The position numbers and the translations under genes were made by a program. A DNA stretch of 64,000 nt from an uncultured Sphingomonadaceae bacterium (GTDB lineage: Bacteria; Pseudomonadota; Alphaproteobacteria; Sphingomonadales; Sphingomonadaceae): the NCBI GenBank assembly GCA_947497315.1, contig CANMFX010000001.1, positions 248,001 to 312,000 of the forward strand. Reading direction: 5' to 3'. Position 1 is the stretch's first letter. Every line of letters begins with the position of its first letter. Below the pieces are notes generated by a model. The model saw nothing but the letters and a program-made list of their open reading frames with translations, was not told where the DNA came from and searched no databases. Positions 38,940 through 47,157 of this stretch are shown here, piece by piece.

Positions 38940-40438
38940 TAGTTATCTCCTTGATTTTCAGACGGGGGAACGACGGATTCATCCCCATCAGCAGCGAAAG
39001 CTGCTGGACCCTTTGCGTCCCAACTGCCGCCGAGCGCACGGTGCACGGCTAAACGGGCCAGCGCCACATCGCGCGCCGCTGAAGAAAGAGCAGATTGCAC
39101 CTGATATTGTGCCCGCAAGGCATCAAGATAATCGACGTAGCTGCCGACACCCGTCGCAAAACGCTGCGATTGCAATTCGGCTGCCGCCGTTGCTTCGTTA
39201 AGTTGAGAGAAGAGAAAACGATAGCGTTGCCGCTCCTCCTCATAACCTTCAATGGCCGTCCCTACTTCCTGATAGGCGTTGAGCACAGTTCGCGCATAAA
39301 CCGCCGCCTGCTGAGCATATTGGGCATCCGCTGCTTCGATATTCGCTCTGATCCTGCCGCCCTGAAACAAGGGTGCGGTCAGATTGGCGCCCAGATTGAG
39401 TATCCATTTGTCGAAAATATCAAACAAGCCAGATGGGCTGCCGGCCTGCGTTCCGGTACCGGCCGAAAGGCTGATTGATGGAAAACGCTCGGCCTTGCGG
39501 GCACCAAGGTTGAACCGCGCAGCTTCCAGCCGCTGGCCCTCGGCATAAATATCTGGCCGCTGGGCCAACAGGTCCATTGGCAAACCGGAAGGAACGGAGG
39601 TGAAGATCAATTGCGGGGAAAGCTTCTGCCCCAGAAAAGCATCCATATTGTCGGAATAGCGACCCACCAGCACGGCCAACTGTCCCTCGGTTGCAGCTAA
39701 CTGCCTTTCACGCTGCGGCAATCCAGCTTGAATATTGCGAAAGTCCTGCCGCACCTGATAGAGTTCGAATGACGTTGCAAGGCCGCGGCGATAGCGATCT
39801 TCGGTTTGCTGGACCCGGTCGCCCAGAACATCGATAATCTTTGTGGTGAGCGCGATCTGATCACGGGCATCAACAATATCGAAATAGCTGGTGATCGTCT
39901 CGGCCATCACCGCAAGACGCGCGGCCTGCAAATCAGCAGCGGCGGCAACCGCATCCGCTCTCGCCGAGCGCGCATCATCGCGCAGCCGGCCCCAAAGATC
40001 GACCTCATAGGAAAAACCCAAACCGGACGTGTAGTTTTCCACCTGAAAGCGTGTTCCACCACCACCAGCCCCAAAACCCGTTCCAGCTGTCGGCGTATCG
40101 GAATAGCTGCTACCGACATCGGCATTGACTTGCGGGAAAAGGCCGCTCTTCGACACACGGGCCTGCGCTTCTGCCGCACGTAACCGAGCCGCCGCCTCAG
40201 CGAGGTCGAGATTTTCCGCCAGCGCCTCATCCAGCAAAGCGTTGAGAACCGGGTCCTGGAAAGACGTCCACCACTGCGCCGGTTCATAAGCACCAATCGC
40301 ATCGGTTTTGCTAAACTGCTGCGGTACCGCAGCGGCAATTTCCGGCGCCTTTGATTCGGGCGCCATGCTCACACATCCGCTCGCCAGCAACACGGCCGCG
40401 CAAGACGAGAAAAGGGTTTTAGCGAATTTTCTTGTCAC
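38939..40438 (-). CDS. NodT-family outer-membrane efflux lipoprotein
   Basis: 499 residues. Signal with lipobox LLASGC, then two TolC-like repeats with long helices (NLDLAEAAARLRAAEAQARVSKSGLFPQ, and RRGLATSFELYQVRQDF, EEERQRYRFLFSQLNEATAAAELQSQRF) and the NodT-typical PAQWWTSFQDPVLNALLDEAL opening. It forms the outer-membrane duct of the RND pump. First gene of the operon; the control region upstream contains an inverted repeat (40499-40541) shared with the divergent TetR gene. Confidence 0.95.
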   Translation of the reverse strand: MTRKFAKTLFSSCAAVLLASGCVSMAPESKAPEIAAAVPQQFSKTDAIGAYEPAQWWTSFQDPVLNALLDEALAENLDLAEAAARLRAAEAQARVSKSGLFPQVNADVGSSYSDTPTAGTGFGAGGGGTRFQVENYTSGLGFSYEVDLWGRLRDDARSARADAVAAAADLQAARLAVMAETITSYFDIVDARDQIALTTKIIDVLGDRVQQTEDRYRRGLATSFELYQVRQDFRNIQAGLPQRERQLAATEGQLAVLVGRYSDNMDAFLGQKLSPQLIFTSVPSGLPMDLLAQRPDIYAEGQRLEAARFNLGARKAERFPSISLSAGTGTQAGSPSGLFDIFDKWILNLGANLTAPLFQGGRIRANIEAADAQYAQQAAVYARTVLNAYQEVGTAIEGYEEERQRYRFLFSQLNEATAAAELQSQRFATGVGSYVDYLDALRAQYQVQSALSSAARDVALARLAVHRALGGSWDAKGPAAFAADGDESVVPPSENQGDN

Positions 40439-40498
40439 AATAGGGGCACCGTTACAACGACCTGGAACCTGCCAAGTAGATATAAACTGCCACCGAAT

Positions 40499-40541
40499 AA
40501 AATGAACGTCAACGTTTTATTTGTACGATCGCGTTCATTTT
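40499..40541. promoter_or_regulatory. Operator-like inverted repeat in the RND/TetR intergenic region
   Basis: AAAATGAACG (40499-40508) and CGTTCATTTT (40532-40541) are perfect 10-bp inverted arms separated by 23 bp. A CGTTTTATTT motif inside (40513-40522) resembles the right arm. The element lies between the divergent efflux operon and the TetR gene, the usual place for a TetR operator that controls both directions. Confidence 0.6.
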
Positions 40542-40573
40542 GATAAGGTATATTGTTACGAGGGGAAATAGCC

Positions 40574-41215
40574 GTGGCAAATGCGGAGAAAAATAAGAAA
40601 CATACGCTTACCGACAGGCCGGCGAGCCAGCGTAAAATTGCTGAAATATTGGCAGCAGCGCGCGTGGAATTTTTCGCCAATGGCTTTTCAGCGGCGACGA
40701 TTGAAGCCATAGCCGCCCGGGCACAGGTTTCCAAAGTCACCATTTACAGCTGGTTCAAGGACAAGGAAAATCTGTTTGCGCAGGTCGTACGTGCCGAATC
40801 TACCAAGATGCGCGAAAATTTCGTACCGGCGAATCTGGCGGAGAAAAGCCTCCACGATATCCTTCTCCATGCCGCACGCGGGATGCTCGACTTCCTGATG
40901 CGGGAAGATAGAGTTCGGATGGAACGTATCCTGGGTGCGGAGGTGACACGCGATCCGGCGATCGGCAAGATGTTCCTGGAAAACGGGCCTCTGAGAATGG
41001 CCGAGGGTCTTAAAGCCCTCTTGCGAGCTTCTGTTGAAAAGGGCGAAATTCAAAGTGATGATCTTGAGGCATCTGCAGAAATGTTTGCCGGGTTGGTGAT
41101 GGGCCGGATGGATTTGCTGCTGCGCTATGGTCATAAAATCAAGATGACGGCTGCCGATAGGGAAAAGCGCGCCAAACGCGCCGTCGATGCGTGGATGCTG
41201 ATCCACCAAGTCTAA
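40574..41215 (+). CDS. TetR/AcrR-family transcriptional regulator
   Basis: 213 residues from GTG 40574, preceded by GAGGGG at 7-8 nt; an earlier frame start at 40553 has no ribosome site. The TetR DNA-binding domain is RKIAEILAAARVEFFANGFSAATIEAIAARAQVSKVTIYSWFKDKENLF, about residues 20-68. The C-terminal ligand domain resembles AcrR_C types of efflux regulators. It is divergent from the RND operon and probably represses it in the absence of inducer. Confidence 0.93.
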   Translation: MANAEKNKKHTLTDRPASQRKIAEILAAARVEFFANGFSAATIEAIAARAQVSKVTIYSWFKDKENLFAQVVRAESTKMRENFVPANLAEKSLHDILLHAARGMLDFLMREDRVRMERILGAEVTRDPAIGKMFLENGPLRMAEGLKALLRASVEKGEIQSDDLEASAEMFAGLVMGRMDLLLRYGHKIKMTAADREKRAKRAVDAWMLIHQV

Positions 41216-41225
41216 ACCAATCAAC

Positions 41226-41241
41226 TACGCAATATTGCGTA
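41226..41241. promoter_or_regulatory. Perfect 16-bp palindrome, possible operator
   Basis: TACGCAATATTGCGTA is fully self-complementary. It lies 11 bp after the TetR stop codon and 36 bp before the start of the hypothetical gene at 41277, so it could be an operator for the latter. It does not match the repeat found upstream of the efflux operon. Confidence 0.5.
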
Positions 41242-41276
41242 TCGCGCCGAGCTATATCTCCCGCCAGATATCGGGA

Positions 41277-41636
41277 ATGACCTGGAAAACAATACGCCTT
41301 GAACTGGCCCGAACCGCTGAGCATCCCAATGGATCATCAGCCCATGCTTATGTGTTCCGTGTTCCATTGGACGACGCGGGGTTAATCGAACCGCAAGCGC
41401 TTCGTGAGGCCGAGAAACGCCCTGTCGTCCGGCGCTTCTGGCCCGGGGAACGCGACCAAAACGGCGTTGTTATCACCACCGACAAGGGCTGGGCCTTTTC
41501 CTACAAGGTCGGGGATGATGACGATGAAATGATATTCGGACTGCAAAATCATCCGATCAAGGTCGGTGAATATCTCACCATCACAGAGGCTGACGGCAGC
41601 GAACTGCCGTTCAGGGTGATCAGCTGCCACGAATAG
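41277..41636 (+). CDS. Hypothetical protein, 119 residues
   Basis: Begins MTWKTIRLELARTAEHPNGS at ATG 41277; a TTG at 41235 would add 14 residues but falls in the palindrome. The protein is mixed alpha/beta, has no signal peptide or membrane segment, and includes RRFWPGERDQNGVVITTDKGWAFSYKVGDDDDEMIFGL. I do not recognise a named family. The position after the TetR gene and before the exported protein at 41678 suggests an accessory gene at the edge of the stress region. Confidence 0.75.
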   Translation: MTWKTIRLELARTAEHPNGSSAHAYVFRVPLDDAGLIEPQALREAEKRPVVRRFWPGERDQNGVVITTDKGWAFSYKVGDDDDEMIFGLQNHPIKVGEYLTITEADGSELPFRVISCHE

Positions 41637-41677
41637 GTTTCTGTGGGTGACCGGGAACCAAAAAAGGAGGAAACACC

Positions 41678-42310
41678 ATGTTTTTTCGCAACCATTATGT
41701 CCGCAATCTTTTGGTTGGCGCAAGCTTGCTATGTTTCGTTGCAACGCCAGCCACAGCCGAATGTGTGATCGGTTCGGAGCCGCTCTTCGATCCGTTTGCG
41801 CCTTATAAGGGCGGCTCCGCCATCGTGCACAAGGACAGTGGATTCGTTTTTCCTGCCGAGGTAAGAGGATTCAGACGCTTGTGCGAGATGACCACCGACT
41901 TCTCCGGTGACAATTTTCAAATCCGCTATGAACGCATGATCGGCGAGCAGCTGGTCGCTGTCGACATCGCCGTCGTCCATCTCGAAGACCTGACCGCACG
42001 TGACCATTACCGGATTATCAAACCTACGGTCATGTCTCATTATGCCAGCGCATCTGTCGAGTCAGAAGGTGACTATTTTGTATCCGGGCGGGAAGACCTG
42101 TCCGCTTATCAAGGTATATTTGACGGGCAGAAAGACAACGTGCCTTGGCATGTTAGCCTGACCGCGATTGATTATGGTTATTGGGATGCCCGGTTGATCG
42201 CATCCTATCCCCACCAACTGGATATTCCTGCCCAGGAAGCATTGATGGAGCTGGTCGCGGCTTTCCAATGGCAAAGCCCGGCCGATCAAGAGAAGGGCGA
42301 AGACGAATAG
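41678..42310 (+). CDS. Exported hypothetical protein
   Basis: 210 residues. Strong ribosome site AAAAGGAGGAAAC before the ATG. The signal peptide NLLVGASLLCFVATPATAEC is clear, with cleavage near ATA-EC. The mature domain is mostly beta with several Tyr/Trp residues (SEGDYFVSGREDLSAYQG, IDYGYWDARLIASYPHQL) and an acidic C-terminus. No family recognised. Followed closely (12 bp) by the flavoprotein gene, so probably co-transcribed. Confidence 0.8.
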   Translation: MFFRNHYVRNLLVGASLLCFVATPATAECVIGSEPLFDPFAPYKGGSAIVHKDSGFVFPAEVRGFRRLCEMTTDFSGDNFQIRYERMIGEQLVAVDIAVVHLEDLTARDHYRIIKPTVMSHYASASVESEGDYFVSGREDLSAYQGIFDGQKDNVPWHVSLTAIDYGYWDARLIASYPHQLDIPAQEALMELVAAFQWQSPADQEKGEDE

Positions 42311-42322
42311 CGGAGAAAAGCC

Positions 42323-42910
42323 ATGAAACGCATAGCGATTATTGACGCGCATCCTGATCCTGACCCGGCACGCTTCGGACATGCCCTTGCTTCCGCATAT
42401 GCACATGGGGCCAAGGAGGCGGGCCATGAGGTTCGCGAAGTCCGTCTGGCTGGCAAGGACATCCCGATATTGCAAAGCCGCAAACAATGGATGGAAGAAA
42501 ATCCGCCAGCCAGTGTGAAACCTGGGCAAGAAGCCATCAAATGGGCGCAGCATATCGTATTTTTCTACCCGCTCTGGATGGGGGACATGCCGGCGCTCTT
42601 GAAAGCCTTTATTGAACAGGCCTATCGCCCGGGTTTTGCCCTGGACTATGGCGAGGATGGGGACCGGAAACTACCCAGAAAGCTTTTGGCCGGGCGATCC
42701 GCCCGCCTGGTTGTCACAATGGGTATGCCAGCTATTTTCTATCGCGCCTATTTTGCTTCACACAGCGTTCGGAGCTTCAAGCGCAATATTCTTGCCCTGA
42801 CCGGAGTAGATCCGGTTTCAACCTCCCTGATCGGTAATGTTGATGGCAGCGCGAAGCATCGCGAGCGTTGGCTGAAAAAGATGATCGATCACGGCGCCAA
42901 TGGCGATTGA
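42323..42910 (+). CDS. NAD(P)H-quinone-oxidoreductase-like flavodoxin-fold protein (KefF type)
   Basis: 195 residues. Flavodoxin-2 fold with IAIIDAHPDPDPARFGHALASAYAHGA at the N-terminus and IVFFYPLWMGDMPALLKAFIEQAYRPGFAL, the FMN-binding and quinone-site motif of NQO1/MdaB/KefF relatives. Ribosome site GGAGAAA precedes the ATG. KefF is the ancillary partner of KefC-type antiporters; a KefB-like antiporter is encoded 11 kb away (53928-55655), so partnership is possible but unproven. Confidence 0.88.
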   Translation: MKRIAIIDAHPDPDPARFGHALASAYAHGAKEAGHEVREVRLAGKDIPILQSRKQWMEENPPASVKPGQEAIKWAQHIVFFYPLWMGDMPALLKAFIEQAYRPGFALDYGEDGDRKLPRKLLAGRSARLVVTMGMPAIFYRAYFASHSVRSFKRNILALTGVDPVSTSLIGNVDGSAKHRERWLKKMIDHGANGD

Positions 42911-43023
42911 AACCGGTGTCGGAGGCTCCGTAACATCCCTTATACAGAGCTCAAAATGATGGGGATACACTTCTCCTATTGATGCTTTCCGAGCGGAAGA
43001 TCATCAAAAATAGGAGAAAAATC

Positions 43024-43836
43024 ATGAAATCCGTGCTGCTCTACGTCAACGATGACACCGGTTTGGAGGCGAGGCTGCAGGCGGCGCTGGACATCACCCG
43101 CGCGGTGAACGGGCACCTCCACTGCTTGCGCGCTAATCCTTACAATCCGCAAATGGCCTTTGATGGCGTGACCGGCATGTCAGTGGTCTATGATGTCGCG
43201 AAGCTGACACGAGCAGCCGATGAGAAGCTTCGCAATGATATCGAATCCCGTTTGGCAGAAGAAGACGTCCCGTGGCATTATGAGGAGGTCAATGCCAGTC
43301 CGGCCCGCGGCTTGGCACGCAATTCAGCCTTGGCCGACATAATGGTTCTGAGTTCGGCCAGCGGTGACAAGGATAATGTCCTTCCGCTTGGCATATTGGG
43401 CGATGTGCTGTTCAACACCAACGTTCCCGCGCTGGTTCAACCAGATGGTCTGAAAAAATTCGATGCAACCGGCACGGCAGTGGTCGCCTGGAATGGCAGC
43501 TTTGAGGCTGGCAACGCCCTGCGTGCTGCGGTGCCGATGCTACATCTGGCAAATGCAGTCCATATTTTGACGGTGGATGAGGATAAGGACCACGACCTGC
43601 CGCCGCTCGCTGCATCAGAATATCTCTCTCGTCACGGCATCACCTCTGAAGTGCATAGTATGTCAGCCAAAAAACCATCAATCGAGGCGGTGTTATTGTC
43701 CACCGCCGATACACTCAAAGCCAGCTATATGGTGATGGGCGCTTATGGTCACAGCAGAGCACGCGAATTTCTCTTTGGCGGTGTCACAAGAAGTCTATTC
43801 AAGGATTGCCCGATGCCGCTGCTTGTATCCCGTTAG
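43024..43836 (+). CDS. Tandem universal stress protein
   Basis: 270 residues from ATG 43024 with AGGAGA 7 nt upstream. Two Usp domains (about 1-140 and 150-270). The second ends YMVMGAYGHSRAREFLFGGVTRSLF, the G-2x-G-9x-G ATP-binding pattern; the first is degenerate. Universal stress proteins accumulate on growth arrest, low oxygen or energy stress. The MBL-fold ribonuclease gene follows 17 bp later, so an operon is likely. Confidence 0.9.
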   Translation: MKSVLLYVNDDTGLEARLQAALDITRAVNGHLHCLRANPYNPQMAFDGVTGMSVVYDVAKLTRAADEKLRNDIESRLAEEDVPWHYEEVNASPARGLARNSALADIMVLSSASGDKDNVLPLGILGDVLFNTNVPALVQPDGLKKFDATGTAVVAWNGSFEAGNALRAAVPMLHLANAVHILTVDEDKDHDLPPLAASEYLSRHGITSEVHSMSAKKPSIEAVLLSTADTLKASYMVMGAYGHSRAREFLFGGVTRSLFKDCPMPLLVSR

Positions 43837-43853
43837 ATTCCCGGGAGGGCTGA

Positions 43854-45422
43854 ATGGCCGACAGCGTAACCATTACATTCCACGGGGCCGCTGGCACGGT
43901 TACGGGCAGCTGTTTTGAAATTAACGGCGCGGGGAAGACAATCCTGGTCGATTGCGGATTATTTCAGGGTACCCGGTCACTCGAACGGTTAAACTATGAA
44001 GCGTTACCGTTCGATATTGGAAAAATCGACGCGGTGATTCTCACCCATGCCCATCTGGATCACAGCGGACGATTGCCTTGTCTTTATTCCCGTCGCCACA
44101 GTCCGCCGACCTATTGCACAGCGCCCACGACCGACATCTTGAAGCCATTGCTGATGGATTCCGCTAAACTGCAGGCAGCGTCGGCGGAACGCCGGAACCG
44201 GCGGGCAGACCGCGCTGGCTTGCCGCCATTTTTCCCGCTTTATACAGGCGAAGATATTACGAAGCTGATGAAAAACATCACTACCATTGACTATTGCGAA
44301 GAAATCGATCTGGGCCATAACGTCTCGTTTCGATTGTGGGATGCACGCCATATTGTCGGATCCGCGTCGGTGGAGATCAACATAGGCGATCAAAGGTTGC
44401 TGATATCTGGTGATGTCGGATCCGGTGCCGCGATCCACTGTGCAGGCTTGGAACTGGGCGGGTATGATCATATCATCTGTGAAGCGACCTATGGCGCAAG
44501 GGAAAGGGAAGAAACGCTGCTCAGCGAGCGCCGGGAGGCCTTGGCTGCCTATGTCGAGGATAGTCTGCAATCCGGAGGTAATCTGCTCATCCCGGCTTTT
44601 GCGGTAGAACGGACGCAGGTCATTCTGGAGGACTTTCTGGCTTTGTTTGACTCCGGACGTTTGCCGCCTGTCAACGTCTTCCTCGACGCACCGCTGGCCC
44701 AAAAAATTACCCGGGCTATGCTGAAATATCGCAACAACGGTGCCGATCTGCTGAAACGCCCCAATATCCGGTTCATCCAATCCGTTGCGGAATCCAAACA
44801 GCTGAATCACATGACGGGAGCTGTAATTATTGCCGGGTCCGGAATGTGTGAAGGCGGCCGGATCCGCCATCATCTGATCCGCAACCTGCCCAAGCGGCAA
44901 TCACGTGTCCTTTTTACCGGTTTTCAGGTCGCCGGAACATTGGGCTCGGTTTTAAAGAGAGGCGAGAAAATGGTGCGCATCTCCGGCAATGATGTGATCG
45001 TCAACGCCGATATCGCAGTGCTGGACGGTTATTCCAATCATGCAGATCGCAAAGGCCTTCTTCGTTGGATCAAAGACCATGGTCCGGTTTCCGGCTCCCT
45101 GTTCCTTGTCCATGGAGAAGAACAGGCCCTGCAGACTTTGGCCGGCGATTGCAAAGAAACACAGCGTTATAATGAACCGGTCATCCCTGCCTTAGGCGAA
45201 ATATGGGCCTTGCCTGCGGGCACACAGGCCCGTTTGCACAAACCGGGTCGCGGCAATGCTGCACAGCTCATCGCGCCACAGGACTGGACTTCGCGGCTCG
45301 CGGCCCTGCGTGCTTCAGTCCAGCAAAAGGTCCGCGCCCTGCCGTCTGATCAGGACCGCGATAAAATGCTGAAATCGCTGGAACAAGCCTTGGAAAATTA
45401 TCAGCAGGAAAAGCTGCGCTAG
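43854..45422 (+). CDS. Beta-CASP metallo-beta-lactamase-fold ribonuclease (CPSF-like)
   Basis: 522 residues. The MBL core has the zinc motif HAHLDHSG (His65, His67, Asp69, His70), later DARHIVGSASVEI and the SGDVG segment. The beta-CASP insertion (NVFLDAPLAQKITRAMLKY, IAGSGMCEGGRIRHHL) and the C-terminal RMMBL domain with FTGFQVAGTLGSVLKRG and YSNHADRKGLLRWI complete the RNA-specific layout. Such proteins process or degrade RNA. Co-located with Usp and Hsp20 genes, as in other low-oxygen stress loci. Confidence 0.92.
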   Translation: MADSVTITFHGAAGTVTGSCFEINGAGKTILVDCGLFQGTRSLERLNYEALPFDIGKIDAVILTHAHLDHSGRLPCLYSRRHSPPTYCTAPTTDILKPLLMDSAKLQAASAERRNRRADRAGLPPFFPLYTGEDITKLMKNITTIDYCEEIDLGHNVSFRLWDARHIVGSASVEINIGDQRLLISGDVGSGAAIHCAGLELGGYDHIICEATYGAREREETLLSERREALAAYVEDSLQSGGNLLIPAFAVERTQVILEDFLALFDSGRLPPVNVFLDAPLAQKITRAMLKYRNNGADLLKRPNIRFIQSVAESKQLNHMTGAVIIAGSGMCEGGRIRHHLIRNLPKRQSRVLFTGFQVAGTLGSVLKRGEKMVRISGNDVIVNADIAVLDGYSNHADRKGLLRWIKDHGPVSGSLFLVHGEEQALQTLAGDCKETQRYNEPVIPALGEIWALPAGTQARLHKPGRGNAAQLIAPQDWTSRLAALRASVQQKVRALPSDQDRDKMLKSLEQALENYQQEKLR

Positions 45423-45439
45423 AATGCCGGTGAGCAGCC

Positions 45440-46282
45440 CTATTGCGGGTCGCGTACCATCATCACATCCTGCTTGAGCCAGCCCAATAGGACCCGGGCA
45501 TTATTGCCCATGCTCGCGCGCATGAAACCGCTTTTGCCATGGGTGCCCAACACTACCAAATCGGATTTCAATTCCTTGATCTTCTTGAACAGAACGACCC
45601 CAAGTTCACCCTTCTCATTAGACGCCTTCAAACGTTTAAATGTGGCGTTGTCGATCGTGGTCTGCGCCAGAAAACGCTCCATCAATTTGGCTTCTTCGGA
45701 GCCGATATCCTGTGCCACCTGATCCGACTTCAGCCAGCCGCTATAGGGAACATTGTAAGCGTGGACGAGATGAAGCGGTACCTCTGGAAACAATTCAGCC
45801 GCTGTGTTGAGCGCGGTCATCGAACAATCGGAAAAGTCGGTTGCGACCATTATACTGCGATAGGGTTTTACCGGCTTGCGCTTGATGATCAACACCGGGA
45901 CGTCTGCATGGCGAACGATATGGTCCACAGGCGATCCCAGGAAAACATCACTGAACCCGTCATAATGAGCCACGCCGGTCACAATCATCCCGCAGCGTTC
46001 CCGCCTGGCGGTTTCAATCACCAGCTCTCCGACATTGCCCATTTCTATGATAAATTCGACGTTCACGTCGGTTTCTGGCAATTCCTCTTCCAGCTGTGTC
46101 CGTGCCTCTTTTGGCACCAGCCCTTTTTTCTTCGCTTGTTTGGGGTCGAGCACATGGACCACGATCAAGCGTGTTTCCCAAGACTTTGCCAGCATCAGCG
46201 CGCGATCAAAAGCGCGGTCGCAGCGGGCCGTCATGTCTGTTGCCAGAAGGATCGGTTTGTTTGTTGTTTTGGTATCAGCCAT
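45440..46282 (-). CDS. Tandem universal stress protein
   Basis: 280 residues with two Usp domains (about 8-135 and 145-280). The first starts PILLATDMTARCDRAFDRALMLAK; the second ends LVVLGTHGKSGFMRASMGNNARVLL, a G-2x-G-9x-G pattern with Asn in place of Ser/Thr. The first domain carries GMIVTGVAHYDGFSDVFLGSPVDHIVRHADVPVLIIKR. It is downstream of hsp20 on the same strand across a 140-bp gap that contains a G-rich element. Convergent with the ribonuclease gene, 17 bp apart. Confidence 0.9.
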   Translation of the reverse strand: MADTKTTNKPILLATDMTARCDRAFDRALMLAKSWETRLIVVHVLDPKQAKKKGLVPKEARTQLEEELPETDVNVEFIIEMGNVGELVIETARRERCGMIVTGVAHYDGFSDVFLGSPVDHIVRHADVPVLIIKRKPVKPYRSIMVATDFSDCSMTALNTAAELFPEVPLHLVHAYNVPYSGWLKSDQVAQDIGSEEAKLMERFLAQTTIDNATFKRLKASNEKGELGVVLFKKIKELKSDLVVLGTHGKSGFMRASMGNNARVLLGWLKQDVMMVRDPQ

Positions 46283-46353
46283 CTTTAGAAAATTTACCCC
46301 TCAATGTCACAATAGAAACGGGTGCAGGCCGCCCTCCCTCCTTTTGCGCCCGC

Positions 46354-46376
46354 GGGGTGGGGTAGGGGGGAAGGGG
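46354..46376 (+). other. G-quadruplex-type motif in the hsp20-usp intergenic region
   Basis: On the plus strand there are four G runs in 23 nt (4, 4, 6 and 4 G) with loops of one or two bases, fitting the strict G-quadruplex pattern. It follows a C-rich stretch (46331-46341) in an otherwise ordinary 140-bp gap. Relative to the minus-strand genes, the G-runs are on the template strand. The mixture of C-runs and G-runs may also be a degenerate copy of a common intergenic repeat. Confidence 0.5.
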
Positions 46377-46422
46377 CGTTTCAAGGGATAGAAAGGCGAC
46401 CTGCGTACCTCCTCAACCCGCA

Positions 46423-46938
46423 CTAGGCGGCGTTGATCGGGATCTTTCGTTCTTTTTCACGCGCTTCGGCGCTTTTGGGAAGGTGGATCGTCAGCAAACC
46501 ATCCTTGGCCTCGGCGCTGATTTTTTTATGGTCGATACCTGTGGGCAACTTAATCGCCCGTTCAAACATTCCATAATGCCGTTCGGAAAATAGAAAGCTC
46601 TCCCCTTTTTCTTCATGGCTTTCCGATTTTTCACCGGACAGGCGAAGCATGCCGTCGGACAGCTTGATGTCGATATCCTCGCTGTTCATGCCTGGCACTT
46701 CCGCGACCAGTTCATATTCATCTTTCTTGTCACGCATCTCAACGGCCGGATCGGCATTATCATAGAATTTCTGTAGCATCCTGGAGCCGAAAGCATTGCC
46801 CGGTGTATCGTCAAACATCCGGTCAAATTCATCGCGCAACCGGTTTAGCGGCTCCCAAACATTTGCCGCCTGAACCGGAACATTCAGACGCCGGGAGCTT
46901 CCGGATTCGGCTGGTAATCTGGCTTTTTTCTTGGTCAT
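46423..46938 (-). CDS. Small heat shock protein, Hsp20 family
   Basis: 171 residues from ATG 46938, preceded by GAGGAA at 6-7 nt; an ATG at 46971 is less supported. The N-terminal arm is basic (MTKKKARLPAESGSSRR). The alpha-crystallin domain spans about 60-165 with ADPAVEMRDKKDEYELVAEVPGMNSEDIDIKLSDGMLRLSGEK, the SFLFSERHYGMFERAIKLP motif and GLLTIHLPK, and the I-x-I tail KIPINAA. A holdase chaperone. A pair of TACGTA motifs lies 95-105 bp upstream, shared with the divergent histidine kinase gene. Confidence 0.95.
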   Translation of the reverse strand: MTKKKARLPAESGSSRRLNVPVQAANVWEPLNRLRDEFDRMFDDTPGNAFGSRMLQKFYDNADPAVEMRDKKDEYELVAEVPGMNSEDIDIKLSDGMLRLSGEKSESHEEKGESFLFSERHYGMFERAIKLPTGIDHKKISAEAKDGLLTIHLPKSAEAREKERKIPINAA

Positions 46939-47030
46939 TTTTAATTCCTCGTTCAGTCTGGAGAATCTCATCCCCCAATACCGAGATGGGATATTATTTT
47001 TGGGCAACAGGCAAAATCAGTGGAGTTCCC

Positions 47031-47046
47031 TACGTAGTTTTACGTA
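47031..47046. promoter_or_regulatory. Double TACGTA box (putative FixJ site) between hsp20 and the FixL-like gene
   Basis: TACGTAGTTTTACGTA: two TACGTA cores with starts exactly 10 bp apart, one helical turn. It lies between the hsp20 start (46938) and the kinase start (47158). The core equals the motif found upstream of four other genes nearby. Assignment to the FixJ protein encoded downstream is inferred. Confidence 0.55.
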
Positions 47047-47157
47047 TTTCGCATCAGGCTGTCCGTCATGCTTAGATCGCGTCCGCATTTTACATTTTGG
47101 CATCACCCGATATTCGTAGTAAAGCCGATGCTCGGGGGTTCGAAGGAGCTTTTCACG

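Noticed and set aside
34334-40000. Long open frames antisense to the RND operon (for example 36892-38055)
   Set aside because: They overlap genes with clear family motifs and overlapping operon structure. High-GC codon bias leaves long antisense frames open.
46984-47028. EcfG general-stress promoter (GGAAC-N16/17-CGTT) for hsp20 on the minus strand
   Set aside because: GGAAC is present but the downstream motif is TGTT after 15 bases, one short and mismatched. Not a convincing match.
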